Assembly: GCF_964266745.1 (NCBI RefSeq)
Contig: NZ_CAXWGX010000012.1
Coordinates: 581,392-645,391 of the forward strand
Source: Propionicimonas sp020161015
GTDB lineage: Bacteria > Actinomycetota > Actinomycetes > Propionibacteriales > Propionibacteriaceae
Direction: 5' to 3'
Length of the DNA stretch: 64,000 nucleotides
The position numbers were made by a program, and so were the translations under genes. The notes below the pieces were generated by a model. It had not been told where the DNA came from, did no database searches, and was given only the letters and a program-made list of their open reading frames with translations. Position 1 is the first letter of the stretch; each line of letters begins with the position of its first letter. Below, in pieces: positions 32,823 to 42,025 of the stretch.

Positions 32823-33317
32823 TCAGCAGACGCGCTCGAGCAGGCCGGTGTCCACGTCATATTGGAAGCCGCCGACGCGTGCCCGTCCGGCGATCAGGGG
32901 GTGCTCCGCGAGCGTCCTGACGTCTTCCCGGAGGCGTCCCGCCTGGTCGGGGTCGGCGCCGAAGTGGCAGGCGCCGGCGTCCAGGCCACTGGCCTCGAGG
33001 ATGCGCCGGCGTAGTTCATCGTCCGACCCGGAGGCCATCGCGCAGCGACTGTGGCTGATCACGAGGATGCGGTCGACCTGCAGCAGGTGGACGCCGAGGA
33101 CACAGCCGTTGACGACGTCCTCGGTGACGTGCCCGCCCGGGGTGCGGAGGATCTTGGCCTCGCCGAGGAAGAGGCCCACCATCTCCAGCGGCTGGAGGCG
33201 GGAGTCCATGCAGGTGACGACGGCGATGCCGGCGTGGGCGTAGCCGTCGAAGTTGCGCGGGGCCGACGTGGCGTAGCGCTGGTTGGACGCGAGCAGGTCG
33301 TCGAAGTCGTGATCCAC
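32823..33317 (-). CDS. Beta-class carbonic anhydrase
   Basis: This 164-residue enzyme interconverts CO2 and bicarbonate. Zinc ligands Cys36 (in CMDSR), His89 and Cys92 (in SHSRC), with the Asp38-Arg40 dyad, are present; the fold matches beta-CAs of the small mycobacterial Rv1284 type. A TAGGGT box lies 7 bases before GTG 33317, so the start and leaderless transcription agree. It is convergent with parE, only 22 bases apart, without a clear terminator. Confidence 0.93.
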   Translation of the reverse strand: MDHDFDDLLASNQRYATSAPRNFDGYAHAGIAVVTCMDSRLQPLEMVGLFLGEAKILRTPGGHVTEDVVNGCVLGVHLLQVDRILVISHSRCAMASGSDDELRRRILEASGLDAGACHFGADPDQAGRLREDVRTLAEHPLIAGRARVGGFQYDVDTGLLERVC

Positions 33318-33451
33318 GGAGGCCACCCTAACCAGTCGGCGAAGGTGCCCGGCAGGGGTCGTCCGCCGGCGCCGGCATGCGGAGCATTGCCCGTTGTGGG
33401 GAGGCTCTGTGGCGGAAACGATGGTCGGAACGGCCCGTCGATGGGAGGCCC

Positions 33452-34696
33452 ATGACACCCGGCCAGGAGGACCTGTCCCTCGCGATGCCGGCCATGCCGC
33501 CCCGGGGGCTGGAGGCCTGGGCTGATGGCGCGGACGCCCGGCATGCCCCGAACCGCGCCGCCCAGCTGGGCCTGCTCGCGCTGCTGGCGGTCGGGTCGCA
33601 GGACCAGCGCGAGGCCCACCGGCAGGACGCCGCAGACCTCGGCGTCCCCCGGCTCGGGGACGAGGGGTCCCTGCAGGGGCTGCCGGAGCCCGTCGTCTCG
33701 ACCATCGCGCTCGACCTGGCCTCCGACCATGTGGCGGGCCACGACTGGGTGCCGGGCGAGCGCCCGATGGACCCGGACGCCACGGCCGGCCTGCGCGCCG
33801 CACTGGACGCGGCGCCGACGACCGCAGCGGTCTGCGCGTACGCCTACGTGAACCTCGACAACCCCCACGACGTGGAGCGGGCGATGGCGGGCGCGGCGGT
33901 GGCGGCGATCGTCGTCCCGCCGGCGTTCCGCACGTTCGTGCCGCTCGAGTCGGCCGCACCCCGGGCATTCTCGGCGCTGGCCGGCTGCCTGGACTCCCCG
34001 GACCCGCTGGCAGCCGAGATCGCGGCCACCGCCCTCGGCGGAGCAGAGGCGCCCGGGCTCCGGGCGGCGCCGGCCGGCGTGGTCGGGTCACCGATCAGCA
34101 TCGCCGTGCACGGCACCTGGTCGAGGCTGGTGAAGGACCGCTGGTACGCCCCGGAGTCGGGCCTGCACCGGCTCATCCGCACCGAGTCGTCGGTCGCTGA
34201 GCTCTACACCGGCGAGGACTACTTCCGGTGGTCGGGGGCCTACCGGGAGGACGACCGGGAGCGTGCGGCGGCCGAACTCCTGGAGTGGCAGCGGGCGCGC
34301 GGGAGGGTCCGCGTGGCCTTCAGCCACAGCCACGGCGGCAACGTCGTCCTCGGGGCGATCGACCGCGGGCTCGAGGTGTCGCTGCTGGTGCTGATGCACA
34401 CGCCCGTCCTGCCGCGGAGGCCGGAGTCGTGGCAGCGCGTCCGCGAGCGGGTGGGTCGCACGCTGGTGATGCGGTCGCGGGGAGACCCGGTCGTCATCGC
34501 CGACGGCCTGCGGACGGGCAGCACCCCGCGCCCGGACGCGTCCGTCCTGCCCCATCGCGAGCTCGTCGCCCACTGGGCCGACGTCGCCGCGTGGTTCGAC
34601 CACGGGCTCTTCGTGCGCGAGCAGACCTGGCGCGACTACCGGGTGGCACGCGAGGTCGACTACGAGCTCGGCGGGCTCCCGGTACCACACTCCTGA
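33452..34696 (+). CDS. Putative alpha/beta-hydrolase-fold protein of unknown function
   Basis: The 414-residue protein is not assigned to a named family here. The N-terminal half is helical and Ala-rich. The C-terminal half has features of an alpha/beta hydrolase: AVHGTWS as a possible oxyanion loop near residue 217, FSHSHGGNVVLGA as nucleophile elbow (Ser within S-H-S-H-G), and a later RGDPVV that could hold the acid and a late His. This resembles orphan lipase/esterase-like proteins. ATG 33452 has GGGAGG 4 bases upstream. Enzymatic activity is inferred only from motifs. Confidence 0.6.
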   Translation: MTPGQEDLSLAMPAMPPRGLEAWADGADARHAPNRAAQLGLLALLAVGSQDQREAHRQDAADLGVPRLGDEGSLQGLPEPVVSTIALDLASDHVAGHDWVPGERPMDPDATAGLRAALDAAPTTAAVCAYAYVNLDNPHDVERAMAGAAVAAIVVPPAFRTFVPLESAAPRAFSALAGCLDSPDPLAAEIAATALGGAEAPGLRAAPAGVVGSPISIAVHGTWSRLVKDRWYAPESGLHRLIRTESSVAELYTGEDYFRWSGAYREDDRERAAAELLEWQRARGRVRVAFSHSHGGNVVLGAIDRGLEVSLLVLMHTPVLPRRPESWQRVRERVGRTLVMRSRGDPVVIADGLRTGSTPRPDASVLPHRELVAHWADVAAWFDHGLFVREQTWRDYRVAREVDYELGGLPVPHS

Positions 34697-34718
34697 GCGC
34701 GGCTGCGAGACTTCCGGG

Positions 34719-35072
34719 GTGAGAGCAGCTGAGCCGTGGCCGCGGGACCCCCGCCTCGACCCCTTCCGCGACGCCGTGTGGGAGTTGTCGCGGGGCGGCC
34801 GGGTGGCCGGCTACCTCACCTGCCGGGTGGTGCCCAGCCGCGCCCTGCCGCTGTTCTGGGAGAGGGCCGAGTCGGTCTGGTACCGCGTGGCCTGGCCGGA
34901 CGGGCGGCGGGAACGTCCTCGCGAGGACCACGGCCCGCACTGGCCGGTGGTCGGCGACCTCGAGCGCGGTCGCTTCGCGCTGGAGGACATCGCAGGGACC
35001 GTGTTCGACGCGCGACCGGTGACCGGGGCCGTCCGCGACGCGCTGTGGCACAAGTACGGACGTCCGGCCTGA
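34719..35072 (+). CDS. Hypothetical 117-residue protein
   Basis: I do not recognise a family. The protein is soluble, rich in Arg and Trp, with RVAGYLTCRVVPSRALPLFWE and ESVWYRVAWPDGRRERP. A GAGACT box precedes GTG 34719 by 6 bases, matching the local leaderless pattern, so it is probably a real gene. It follows the hydrolase-like gene and precedes the lyase gene on the same strand. Confidence 0.55.
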   Translation: MRAAEPWPRDPRLDPFRDAVWELSRGGRVAGYLTCRVVPSRALPLFWERAESVWYRVAWPDGRRERPREDHGPHWPVVGDLERGRFALEDIAGTVFDARPVTGAVRDALWHKYGRPA

Positions 35073-35149
35073 CGCGGGCGAACCTACGCTGCCCACAGGG
35101 GCCGGTCGCTGCACGGCCCGGGTCGGTGTCGGAGGGACGGGGGTGCCTC

Positions 35150-35986
35150 ATGAGCGACGGCGCAGGACGAACGGCCGCGTTCCGGCGGCTGCACGAGTCG
35201 GGGTGCTTCGTCATGCCGAACCCGTGGGACGCGGGGAGCGCACGGGCGCTGGCGTCCCTGGGATTCCCCGCGCTGGCGACGACGAGCGCGGGGTTCGCGT
35301 GGTCGACGGGGCGCCCTGACAACAGCGTCGGGCTGGACGAGACGCTCGTCCACCTGCGCCTGATCGTCGATGCGGTGGACCTTCCGGTGAACGCGGACTT
35401 CCAGGACGGTTATGCCCTCGAGCCGGAGGCGGTCGCGACCAACGTGGGGCTGGCGGTGGGGACCGGCGTGGCCGGGCTGTCCATCGAGGACTTCTCCGGC
35501 GATCCCGCACACCCCCTGATCGACCCCGTGCTGGCCGTCGAGCGGATCGCGGCGGCGAGGGCTGCGATCGACGCGACCGGCACCGGCGTCGTCCTGACCG
35601 CGCGCTCGGAGGGGTTCGTCTGGGGGCGCCCGGACCTCGCCGGGACCATCCGTCGGCTGACGGCCTACGCCGAGGCCGGGGCCGACTGCGTCTATGCGCC
35701 GTGGCTCACCTCGGTCGACCAGGTGTCGGCGATCGTCTCCGCGGTGTCGCCGACACCGGTGAACCTGCTGGTCAACACCCCGTTCACCACGCTGGCCGAA
35801 GTGGCGTCGCTCGGCGTGCGCCGGATCAGCGTGGGCGGCATGCTCGCGAAGACGGCGTGGCGCGGGTTCCTTCAGGCCGCCCGCGAGATCAGGGACGAGG
35901 GGACCTTCACCGGGTTCGCGGACCTGCCGGACCTCAACGCCCTGCTCCAGCCCTTCGTCGGAGGCGGCGGCTCCCAGGAGAACTGA
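35150..35986 (+). CDS. Isocitrate lyase/PEP mutase family protein
   Basis: The 278-residue TIM-barrel enzyme belongs to the ICL/PEPM superfamily, which makes or breaks C-C or C-P bonds of oxo-acids. Visible are FVMPNPWDAGSARALASLGF, TTSAGFAWSTG, the metal-binding ADFQDGY near residue 83, and SIEDFSGD. The lyase cysteine motif KKCGH of isocitrate lyase is missing, so it is one of the uncharacterised carboxyvinyl-carboxyphosphonate phosphorylmutase-like proteins. ATG 35150 follows GGAGGG at some distance. Substrate unknown. Confidence 0.85.
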   Translation: MSDGAGRTAAFRRLHESGCFVMPNPWDAGSARALASLGFPALATTSAGFAWSTGRPDNSVGLDETLVHLRLIVDAVDLPVNADFQDGYALEPEAVATNVGLAVGTGVAGLSIEDFSGDPAHPLIDPVLAVERIAAARAAIDATGTGVVLTARSEGFVWGRPDLAGTIRRLTAYAEAGADCVYAPWLTSVDQVSAIVSAVSPTPVNLLVNTPFTTLAEVASLGVRRISVGGMLAKTAWRGFLQAAREIRDEGTFTGFADLPDLNALLQPFVGGGGSQEN

Positions 35987-36005
35987 TCGGGAAAGGAGCG
36001 GACGC

Positions 36006-37349
36006 CTACGGCGCCGACACGACCTCCACCGGCCAGCCGTCGGCGGCCAGGGGCGCCTCCAGCGCGGCCGCGTCGCCGACAACGACGAGAGTCAGCCGGT
36101 CGGGGGGCAGCAGTTCGAGGATCGACTGCGTCGCCGACTCCGGCGTCACCAGCGTGAGGGCCTGGAAGTTGGCGTTCACGAACTCGACGTTCACCCCGTC
36201 CCGGACGAGGGCGGAGATGCGGTCGGTGATGCCCTGGGCCGTCGAGTAGCGCAGGGGCGCGACCCCGTTGGTGTAGCTGACCGCGGCCGCCACCTCCTGC
36301 CCGGTGATCGGACGGCTGCTCAGGTCGAGCAGCCCTCGGGCGAGGCTCACCGCCTCGGGCACGACCTCGGTGCGGAAGGATCCCTGCACCGCGATCAGCC
36401 CACCGTCCCGCATGGGCGAGTTCACCAGGTGAGCGCCGTAGGTGAACCCCTTCTCCTCGCGCAGCACCTTGTTCAGGCGGCTCAGGAACGCCCCTCCGAG
36501 GGCGTGGGTGGCCACCTGGAGGTCGGCCCACCGCGGGTCACCACGGTCGATGCCGAAGGACCCCAGCCGCACGTCCGCCTGGACGGCGCCCGGCCGGTCG
36601 ATGAGCAGGCACCGCGGGGCGACGCCCTGGGGGACCTCGTGGGAGAAGTAGCCCTCCGCGGGGTTCGCCCAGTCGCCGAACGCCGTGGCCGCCTGGCCGA
36701 ACTCCTGCCCGGTGAGGTCGCCGGAGATGATCAGCGTCGCCGCGTCGGGACGGTAGTGCCTGCCGTGGAAGGCGACCACGTCCTCTGTGGTGACAGCGGC
36801 CACCGTCCGCGCCTCGCCGCCCGGCATCCGGGACGCGCGGTAGCGCCCGCCGATCACCGCGGACCGGAACCCGATCGCCGCCCGGTGCGCGGAGTTCGCC
36901 ATCGCCTGCTCGATCTCGGCCAGGCGCAGCGTGCGGTGCCGCGCCACGTCGTCGGCGGCCAGTTCGGGCTCGCGGACGGCCTCGGCGAGCAGCGCGAGCG
37001 ACTCGCCGAGCCGGTCCGCCGGCACCTCGAGGCTCAGTTCACTGCCGGCGTAGCCGGCCGACCCGCCGAGCACGGCGCCGATGTCCTCCAGCCTCTCGGC
37101 GAAGGCCGTGCCGGGATGCGTCCGCGTGCCCTCGTCGAGGCAGCGCTGGGTGATCGTGGCCACCCCCTCGATGTCGACGCCCTCGACGTTCAGGGGCACG
37201 TCGAACACCAGGGAGACGGCGGCCACGTGCTGGCCCTCGCGGTGGCAGGCCATCAGTTCCATGCCGTTGTCGAGCCAGAGCCGGGCCGGGTCGGGGAAGC
37301 GCCAGCGCGGCGGCGCCTTCACCTCGGGACGCTGGTCAGAGCGCCGCAT
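36006..37349 (-). CDS. M16-family peptidase, non-catalytic partner subunit
   Basis: The 447-residue protein has the two-domain M16 fold but lacks the HxxEH zinc motif. It keeps the R/Y pair typical of partner subunits (NKVLREEKGFTYGAHL near residue 305). In this family it completes the closed chamber formed with the catalytic subunit. The upstream gene encodes that subunit and overlaps by 14 bases, so they are translated together. Substrates are probably short peptides. No signal peptide is visible. Confidence 0.9.
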   Translation of the reverse strand: MRRSDQRPEVKAPPRWRFPDPARLWLDNGMELMACHREGQHVAAVSLVFDVPLNVEGVDIEGVATITQRCLDEGTRTHPGTAFAERLEDIGAVLGGSAGYAGSELSLEVPADRLGESLALLAEAVREPELAADDVARHRTLRLAEIEQAMANSAHRAAIGFRSAVIGGRYRASRMPGGEARTVAAVTTEDVVAFHGRHYRPDAATLIISGDLTGQEFGQAATAFGDWANPAEGYFSHEVPQGVAPRCLLIDRPGAVQADVRLGSFGIDRGDPRWADLQVATHALGGAFLSRLNKVLREEKGFTYGAHLVNSPMRDGGLIAVQGSFRTEVVPEAVSLARGLLDLSSRPITGQEVAAAVSYTNGVAPLRYSTAQGITDRISALVRDGVNVEFVNANFQALTLVTPESATQSILELLPPDRLTLVVVGDAAALEAPLAADGWPVEVVSAP

Positions 37350-38640
37350 CGTCGGCCTCCTGCTGGTAGTCGAGTTGTGCCCGCTGGTCGGGACGCAGGA
37401 ACGCGCTCGCGGCCTCGGCGACGCGATCGGTGGTGAGGCTCATCACCTCGTCCAGCTTCCGGTTCACGCGCTCGGGGTCGTCGTGCAGCGTGGCGTAGGT
37501 GCTGATCAGGTCCGCGCGCGAGTCGAACCGGGCGAGCTCGGCGAGCCACTCGCGGGCGTGCTGGGCCTTCGCCCGGGCGACCTCCGCGTCGGTGGGCCCG
37601 TCTGTGGCGAGGCGGTCGATCTCCGCCAGCGCCGCCTCTGTCGCCTCTGCGGCGTCCTGGCCGGGCAGTGCGCGCACCTGCGCGATGCCGAAGGACGTCC
37701 CTCCGACGAGCGGGACGGCCGACGCGCCGGCGGCCGTGGCGATCTGCTGGTTGCGCACGAGCTCCCGGTAGAGACGGGAGGTCTGGCCGCCGCCCAGGAC
37801 GGACAGCGCCAGGTCGCAGGCGTCGAAACCCCACGTGTCGCGCACCGGGAGGCGCCAGCCGAAGTAGGTGGCCGCCACCGGCACCCGTCCGGCCACCTGG
37901 CGGGCGACCACGGTGTCGAGCGGGGGCAGGGGTGACACCGGCGGGCGCGTCTTCGGGTTCCAGGACGGCAGGTGCCCGAACGCCTTCTCCGCGCGCCGGA
38001 AGCCGTCCTTGGGGGTGATGTCGCCGACCAGGGTGAGCACCGCGTTGTCGGGACGGTAGTGGTTGCGGAAGAAGACCGCGGCGCGCTCGGCGGTGGCGGC
38101 GTCGAGGTCGGCCATGGAACCGATGGTGGTGTGCCCGTAGGGGTGGGACGGGCCGACGAGCATCTCGGCGAGGTGGGTCATCGCATCGCCGTACGGCACG
38201 TTGTCGTACCGCTGCCGCTTCTCCTCCTTGACCACCTCGCGCTGGGTGTCGACGCTGGCCTCGTCCAGATGGTCGGGGAGCGTGGCCAGCCGGTCGGCCT
38301 CCATCCACAGCGCCAGGTCGAGCGCGCCCACCGGGAGGGTCTCGAAGTAGTTCGTCCGGTCGAACCAGGTGGTGGCGTTGACCGAGCCGCCGAGAGCCTG
38401 GAGCGTGTTGAGGTGCTCGCCGCTGGCGACGTGTGCCGACCCCGAGAACATCAGGTGCTCGAACAGGTGCGCCCACCCGTACTCGCCGGGGCGTTCGTCG
38501 CGCGAGCCCACGTCGTACCAGAGGTTCACCGCAGCCAGCGGGACGCTGTGGTCGGGGCTCACCACGACCCTCAGGCCGTTGCCCAGGGTGCGCTGGTGGA
38601 TGGGATAGCTCAGTCGGTCCGGCACAGCCACGCGCACCAT
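37336..38640 (-). CDS. M16-family zinc peptidase, catalytic subunit
   Basis: The 434-residue protein has the inverted zinc motif HLFEH (58-62) and the downstream glutamate in EVVKEEKRQR, followed by the second M16 domain (LGGGQTSRLYRELV). It degrades peptides in a chamber formed with the following gene's product, in the PqqL/pitrilysin-like bacterial two-subunit class. A TGATGT box stands 6 bases before ATG 38640, consistent with a leaderless start. Secure as to family and catalysis. Confidence 0.93.
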   Translation of the reverse strand: MVRVAVPDRLSYPIHQRTLGNGLRVVVSPDHSVPLAAVNLWYDVGSRDERPGEYGWAHLFEHLMFSGSAHVASGEHLNTLQALGGSVNATTWFDRTNYFETLPVGALDLALWMEADRLATLPDHLDEASVDTQREVVKEEKRQRYDNVPYGDAMTHLAEMLVGPSHPYGHTTIGSMADLDAATAERAAVFFRNHYRPDNAVLTLVGDITPKDGFRRAEKAFGHLPSWNPKTRPPVSPLPPLDTVVARQVAGRVPVAATYFGWRLPVRDTWGFDACDLALSVLGGGQTSRLYRELVRNQQIATAAGASAVPLVGGTSFGIAQVRALPGQDAAEATEAALAEIDRLATDGPTDAEVARAKAQHAREWLAELARFDSRADLISTYATLHDDPERVNRKLDEVMSLTTDRVAEAASAFLRPDQRAQLDYQQEADDAAL

Positions 38641-38812
38641 CTCACCACATCAGGGGCGCCGCGGCCGATTCGGGGTGGCAGCCCGGTGAGAGGTCGCCGC
38701 ACCTCCCACCGGGCTGGCTCCTGGGCGGGCCCGCGTGCCCGGCGCTGGGCCGCGGGCCACGCCCTGCTCGGGATGCCGGCCCTGTGGTCTGACGACGCGC
38801 TGCGACGCGTCG

Positions 38813-39910
38813 TCAGTGCCGCCAGCCCTTCGCAGTGTCGATCCGCACGATGGACGGCGGCCCGGCCAGGCCGGTGCCGGCGTAGAGGCTGCCACCCGGA
38901 CCGGCCTCGATCGACACGGCCCCAGGGAGGTCGAGGAACTCGCCGACCTTGCCGTTGCGGATCACCGAGACCCGCCCGGCGAAGAACTCGGTCACGTAGA
39001 TCCGTCCGCGGGAGAGCGCCAGGTTCGTGGCGCCCAGCAGCCCGGTGGCGACCAGCTTCGTGCGGCCGCTGCGCGGATCCACACGGTAGACCGACCCGCG
39101 CGCGCCGAGCGAGGCGTCCTCCGGCCCGCCGGGCAGCGTGGTCACGTAGAGCTGGCCGTCCGGGCCGACCTCGACGTCCGTCGGGACGGACTCGAAGGCG
39201 TAGGTCACGCCGACCACGCAGTCGGGCAGCCCGAACGCCGCCGCGGCCTGCGCGGTGATGGTCGCCGGCTGGGCCGGCAGCACGGCCACCGTGGAGATCC
39301 GGCCGGACCTGCTCACGCGGAGCAGGGCGTTGGCCCCGGCGTCGGCGACGATCCAGTCGTGGCCGTAGGCGGCAACGGAGTAGGCGTGCGAGTCGATGGC
39401 GCCGGTGTAGTCGACCGGGAGGCCGATGCCCTCGAAGGCGTCGCGGACGCACGCGCTCGGGTTGGTGACGCCGTAGTGGACGCCGGCATCGGGGTTCTTC
39501 GCGGTCTCGTACGCGAGCGTGTCCGCGCTGGTCCTCCGACCGCCGTGACCGACGATCGTCAGGCCGCTGGCGGTGATGGGTCCGGTGGGCGGCCCGCCCA
39601 CCGTGGTGGTGTACGCGATCCTGCCGTGGGCGGCCGCGACGCCGGACGTCCCGGGCGCGCTGGCCACGACGGGGGACAGGGTCCCGTCGGGCTTCACGCT
39701 GCCGACGATGTTCAGGCCGCCGTCGGCGACCAGGACCCGTCGGCCGCTGACCTCGAGGTTGAAGGGAGCCGCGACGGCGGTGCTGAGGACCTCCGGCGAC
39801 GGTGCCGGGCGAGGCTCGGGCGCGTGGGCCTGTGCTGGCGCTGCGGTGAGGATGAGACTGGTCGCCGTGCCGACCGCGGCAACAGCGATGAGAAGGCGGG
39901 TGACCCGCAT
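38813..39910 (-). CDS. Secreted ScyD/ScyE-family beta-propeller protein
   Basis: The 365-residue protein begins with a signal peptide cleaved near PAQA-HAP (about residue 28). The mature part is a six-bladed NHL-like propeller of the ScyD/ScyE family (FNLEVSGRRVLVADGGLNIV, PTDVEVGPDGQLYVTTLPGGPED, GATNLALSRGRIYVTEFFAG). Despite the family name from scytonemin clusters, no such genes are nearby, and actinobacterial members have unknown roles outside the cell. ATG 39910 follows GGAGG. It stands alone. Confidence 0.88.
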   Translation of the reverse strand: MRVTRLLIAVAAVGTATSLILTAAPAQAHAPEPRPAPSPEVLSTAVAAPFNLEVSGRRVLVADGGLNIVGSVKPDGTLSPVVASAPGTSGVAAAHGRIAYTTTVGGPPTGPITASGLTIVGHGGRRTSADTLAYETAKNPDAGVHYGVTNPSACVRDAFEGIGLPVDYTGAIDSHAYSVAAYGHDWIVADAGANALLRVSRSGRISTVAVLPAQPATITAQAAAAFGLPDCVVGVTYAFESVPTDVEVGPDGQLYVTTLPGGPEDASLGARGSVYRVDPRSGRTKLVATGLLGATNLALSRGRIYVTEFFAGRVSVIRNGKVGEFLDLPGAVSIEAGPGGSLYAGTGLAGPPSIVRIDTAKGWRH

Positions 39911-40063
39911 GGTGCCTCCGGTTGGTGACGTGGGCAGACCAGGGGCGGCGATCCCTGCGCTGCCATCGTGGAACACGCCGGGAACCGGCGGTATGGGCAA
40001 GACTGCGGCCGGTCGTGGGCCCTGTGGACGCGCGGATCCGGTCGCCGGGTCTAGTCTCCGGGC

Positions 40064-40612
40064 ATGCCCGATGACGAACCCCTCGACTGGCGCGCCGCGC
40101 TGGCCCTGCTCGCCAACGCCGACACCCGCGCCGTGTTCGCGCAGGTGGCCGCGGCACCGGTGGCGCCCGGGGCGGCCAGGGACCGGGCACTGAAGCGGCT
40201 GCTGGCGGCGGGCCTGCTGGAGGCGGGGGCCGACGGCCCGGTGGTCGCCGAGGGACGCCTGCGCGCGACGCTCGGCCGCGCCGCGGCCCCGCCGGCCTCT
40301 GGCCCCGAGCGGTTCCTCTCCAGGGACGGGCGGATCCAGGACTACCCGTCGCGCGCGACGGATCGCCGGGCACTGCTGGAGTACCTCGTCGCGCGTGCCC
40401 TCGAGCCGGAGGAGGAGCTGTCAGAGCCGGAGCTGGGCGAGCGGCTGGGACCGCGGACCGACGACGTGGCGACGCTGCGCCGCTACCTCGTGGACGCGGG
40501 CCTGCTGGAGCGTTCGCCGGACGGGCGGCGTTACCGCCGGGTGCCCGGCGTCCCGCCCCTCCCGGGTCAGGAGCCGGCGGGCAGCGGCGGCAACGCCCCG
40601 GAGGCCTCGTAG
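40064..40612 (+). CDS. DUF2087 domain protein
   Basis: The 182-residue protein has an N-terminal winged-helix-like half (WRAALALLANADTRAVFAQV, ALKRLLAAGLLE) and a C-terminal DUF2087 (about 82-165; RFLSRDGRIQDYP, RRYLVDAGLLERSPDGRRYRR). DUF2087 often appears with ArsR-type HTH domains, so a regulatory role is plausible. TAGTCT 6 bases before the ATG marks a leaderless start. The final 46 bases overlap the 3' end of the convergent rpiB gene. Confidence 0.87.
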   Translation: MPDDEPLDWRAALALLANADTRAVFAQVAAAPVAPGAARDRALKRLLAAGLLEAGADGPVVAEGRLRATLGRAAAPPASGPERFLSRDGRIQDYPSRATDRRALLEYLVARALEPEEELSEPELGERLGPRTDDVATLRRYLVDAGLLERSPDGRRYRRVPGVPPLPGQEPAGSGGNAPEAS

Positions 40613-41055
40613 GCCGCGAGCATGCCGATCCGGCGGCGGTGGCGTTCCCCTCCGCTGAACGGGGTGCCGAGGAAGACCTCGACGAAGCGCGCGGCGTCCG
40701 CCACGCTGTGCTGCCTGGCGCCGATGGCCACCACGTTGGCGTCGTTGTGCTCCCGGGCCAGGCGGGCCGTCTCCTCCGACCAGGCGAGCGCGGAGCGGAT
40801 GCCGCGCACCTTGTTGGCTGCGATCTGCTCGCCGTTGCCGGAACCGCCGATCACCACGCCGAGAGCGGCCAGGCCTCCGGCCTGGTCCGCCGCGACCGCC
40901 TCGGCCGCGCGCAGGCAGTACACCGGGTAGTCGTCGTCGGCGACGTAGGTGGGCGCGCCGTGGTCGACCACCTCGTGGCCGGCGGCCGCGAGCAGGGTGG
41001 CGAGATGGTCCTTGAGGTCGAGGCCGGCATGGTCTGAGCCGAGGTGAACCCGCAT
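40567..41055 (-). CDS. rpiB: Ribose-5-phosphate isomerase B
   Basis: The 162-residue enzyme interconverts ribose-5-phosphate and ribulose-5-phosphate in the pentose phosphate pathway. RVHLGSDHAGLDLK and VVIGGSGNGEQIAANKVRG are diagnostic. As in the M. tuberculosis enzyme, the E. coli catalytic Cys is absent and Glu76 (in GEQ) serves as the base. It is convergent with and overlaps the DUF2087 gene by 46 bases. Secure. Confidence 0.95.
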   Translation of the reverse strand: MRVHLGSDHAGLDLKDHLATLLAAAGHEVVDHGAPTYVADDDYPVYCLRAAEAVAADQAGGLAALGVVIGGSGNGEQIAANKVRGIRSALAWSEETARLAREHNDANVVAIGARQHSVADAARFVEVFLGTPFSGGERHRRRIGMLAAYEASGALPPLPAGS

Positions 41056-41170
41056 GCCGCCAGTGTGCTCCGCCGGCCAACGGGCCGGAAGTGCCCGCGC
41101 GTGACCCGATGCGCGGGGCGGGCGGATTGGCTAGCGTCGTTCCGGGACAACGAGGAGAGGACGGACCGGG

Positions 41171-41632
41171 ATGAGCGAGTTGAGCGAGCAGTTGTCGCGG
41201 GAGGACGCGGAACTCCGGTTCGCCGACTTCACCGTGGACGACGCCTGGCTGCTGGGCAGCCGGATGCGGGCCGCAGCGGTCGAGCAGGGCCTGCCCGTCG
41301 TGATCGGCATCGTGCTCGGGCAGCAGCGCGTCTTCCACTCGGCACTGGCCGGGGCGAGCGCAGACAACGACGAGTGGCTGGCCCGCAAGACCCGGGTGGC
41401 GCTGCGGTACGGGCAGGCGTCCCTCGCCGTCGGGGAGAGTTTCCGTGACCGCGGACGGGACTTCGACACCGACGCCCGGCTCGACCCGCGGGAGTTCGCC
41501 GCCCACGGCGGGGTGGTGCCGATCCGCCTGCGCGGGGGCGCGGTGGTCGGGGCGGTCGGGGTCTCGGGGCTGCCGCAGCGCGACGACCACGACTTCGTCG
41601 TGGCGCAGCTGCGCGCGTTCCTCGCCTCCTGA
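41171..41632 (+). CDS. GlcG/HbpS-like (UPF0303, heme-degrading-domain) protein
   Basis: The 153-residue protein matches the UPF0303/HbpS-like family: DDAWLLGSRMRAAAVEQGLPVVIGIVLG, a central VALRYGQASLAVGESF, and the terminal VPIRLRGGAVVGAVGVSGL with QRDDHDFV. HbpS of streptomycetes binds heme and iron; the cytosolic members have no proven role. A TAGCGT box at about 41,133 and GGAG before the ATG suggest a normal leadered message here. No signal peptide is present. Confidence 0.85.
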   Translation: MSELSEQLSREDAELRFADFTVDDAWLLGSRMRAAAVEQGLPVVIGIVLGQQRVFHSALAGASADNDEWLARKTRVALRYGQASLAVGESFRDRGRDFDTDARLDPREFAAHGGVVPIRLRGGAVVGAVGVSGLPQRDDHDFVVAQLRAFLAS

Positions 41633-41645
41633 TCGTGGGCGGGGG

Positions 41646-41978
41646 CTACTTCGGCGGCAGCGAGGCCACGTAGACGAGGCCGCGCCGCAGCCAGGTCTCC
41701 AGGGACGCGGTGTCGGCGACGGCGTCGGGCGCCAGGTGCAGCCAGCCGTCCAGGTCGCGGCCGTTCATCCGGAAGGGACGCACGCCGCTCCCGTCGCACA
41801 GGCCGGGCCCCTCGGCGGGGTCGACGCGCAGCATGAGGCCGCCGCTGCTGCTCGCCGCGGCCACCATGTGGCCGTGCACCATGAAGCCGTGGCCGCCGAA
41901 CATGCGCCTCTCGCTCACCCCGTCGGTGAACGACAGGGCCGCGCGGAGGCGTCCGGCGAGTTCCTCGTCGTAAGCCAT
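41646..41978 (-). CDS. TfoX/Sxy N-terminal-like protein
   Basis: This 110-residue protein matches the TfoX N-terminal domain: MAYDEELAGRLRAALS, VSERRMFGGHGFMVHGHMV, and RPFRMNGRDLDGWLHLAPD. In gammaproteobacteria TfoX/Sxy controls competence; actinobacterial single-domain proteins are of unknown function. A GATACT box precedes ATG 41978 by 7 bases. It is convergent with the HbpS-like gene across 13 bases. Confidence 0.88.
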   Translation of the reverse strand: MAYDEELAGRLRAALSFTDGVSERRMFGGHGFMVHGHMVAAASSSGGLMLRVDPAEGPGLCDGSGVRPFRMNGRDLDGWLHLAPDAVADTASLETWLRRGLVYVASLPPK

Positions 41979-42025
41979 GCCTGCCAGTATCGGACGCCCC
42001 GGTGACACCGGGCCAGGGCCGCGGT

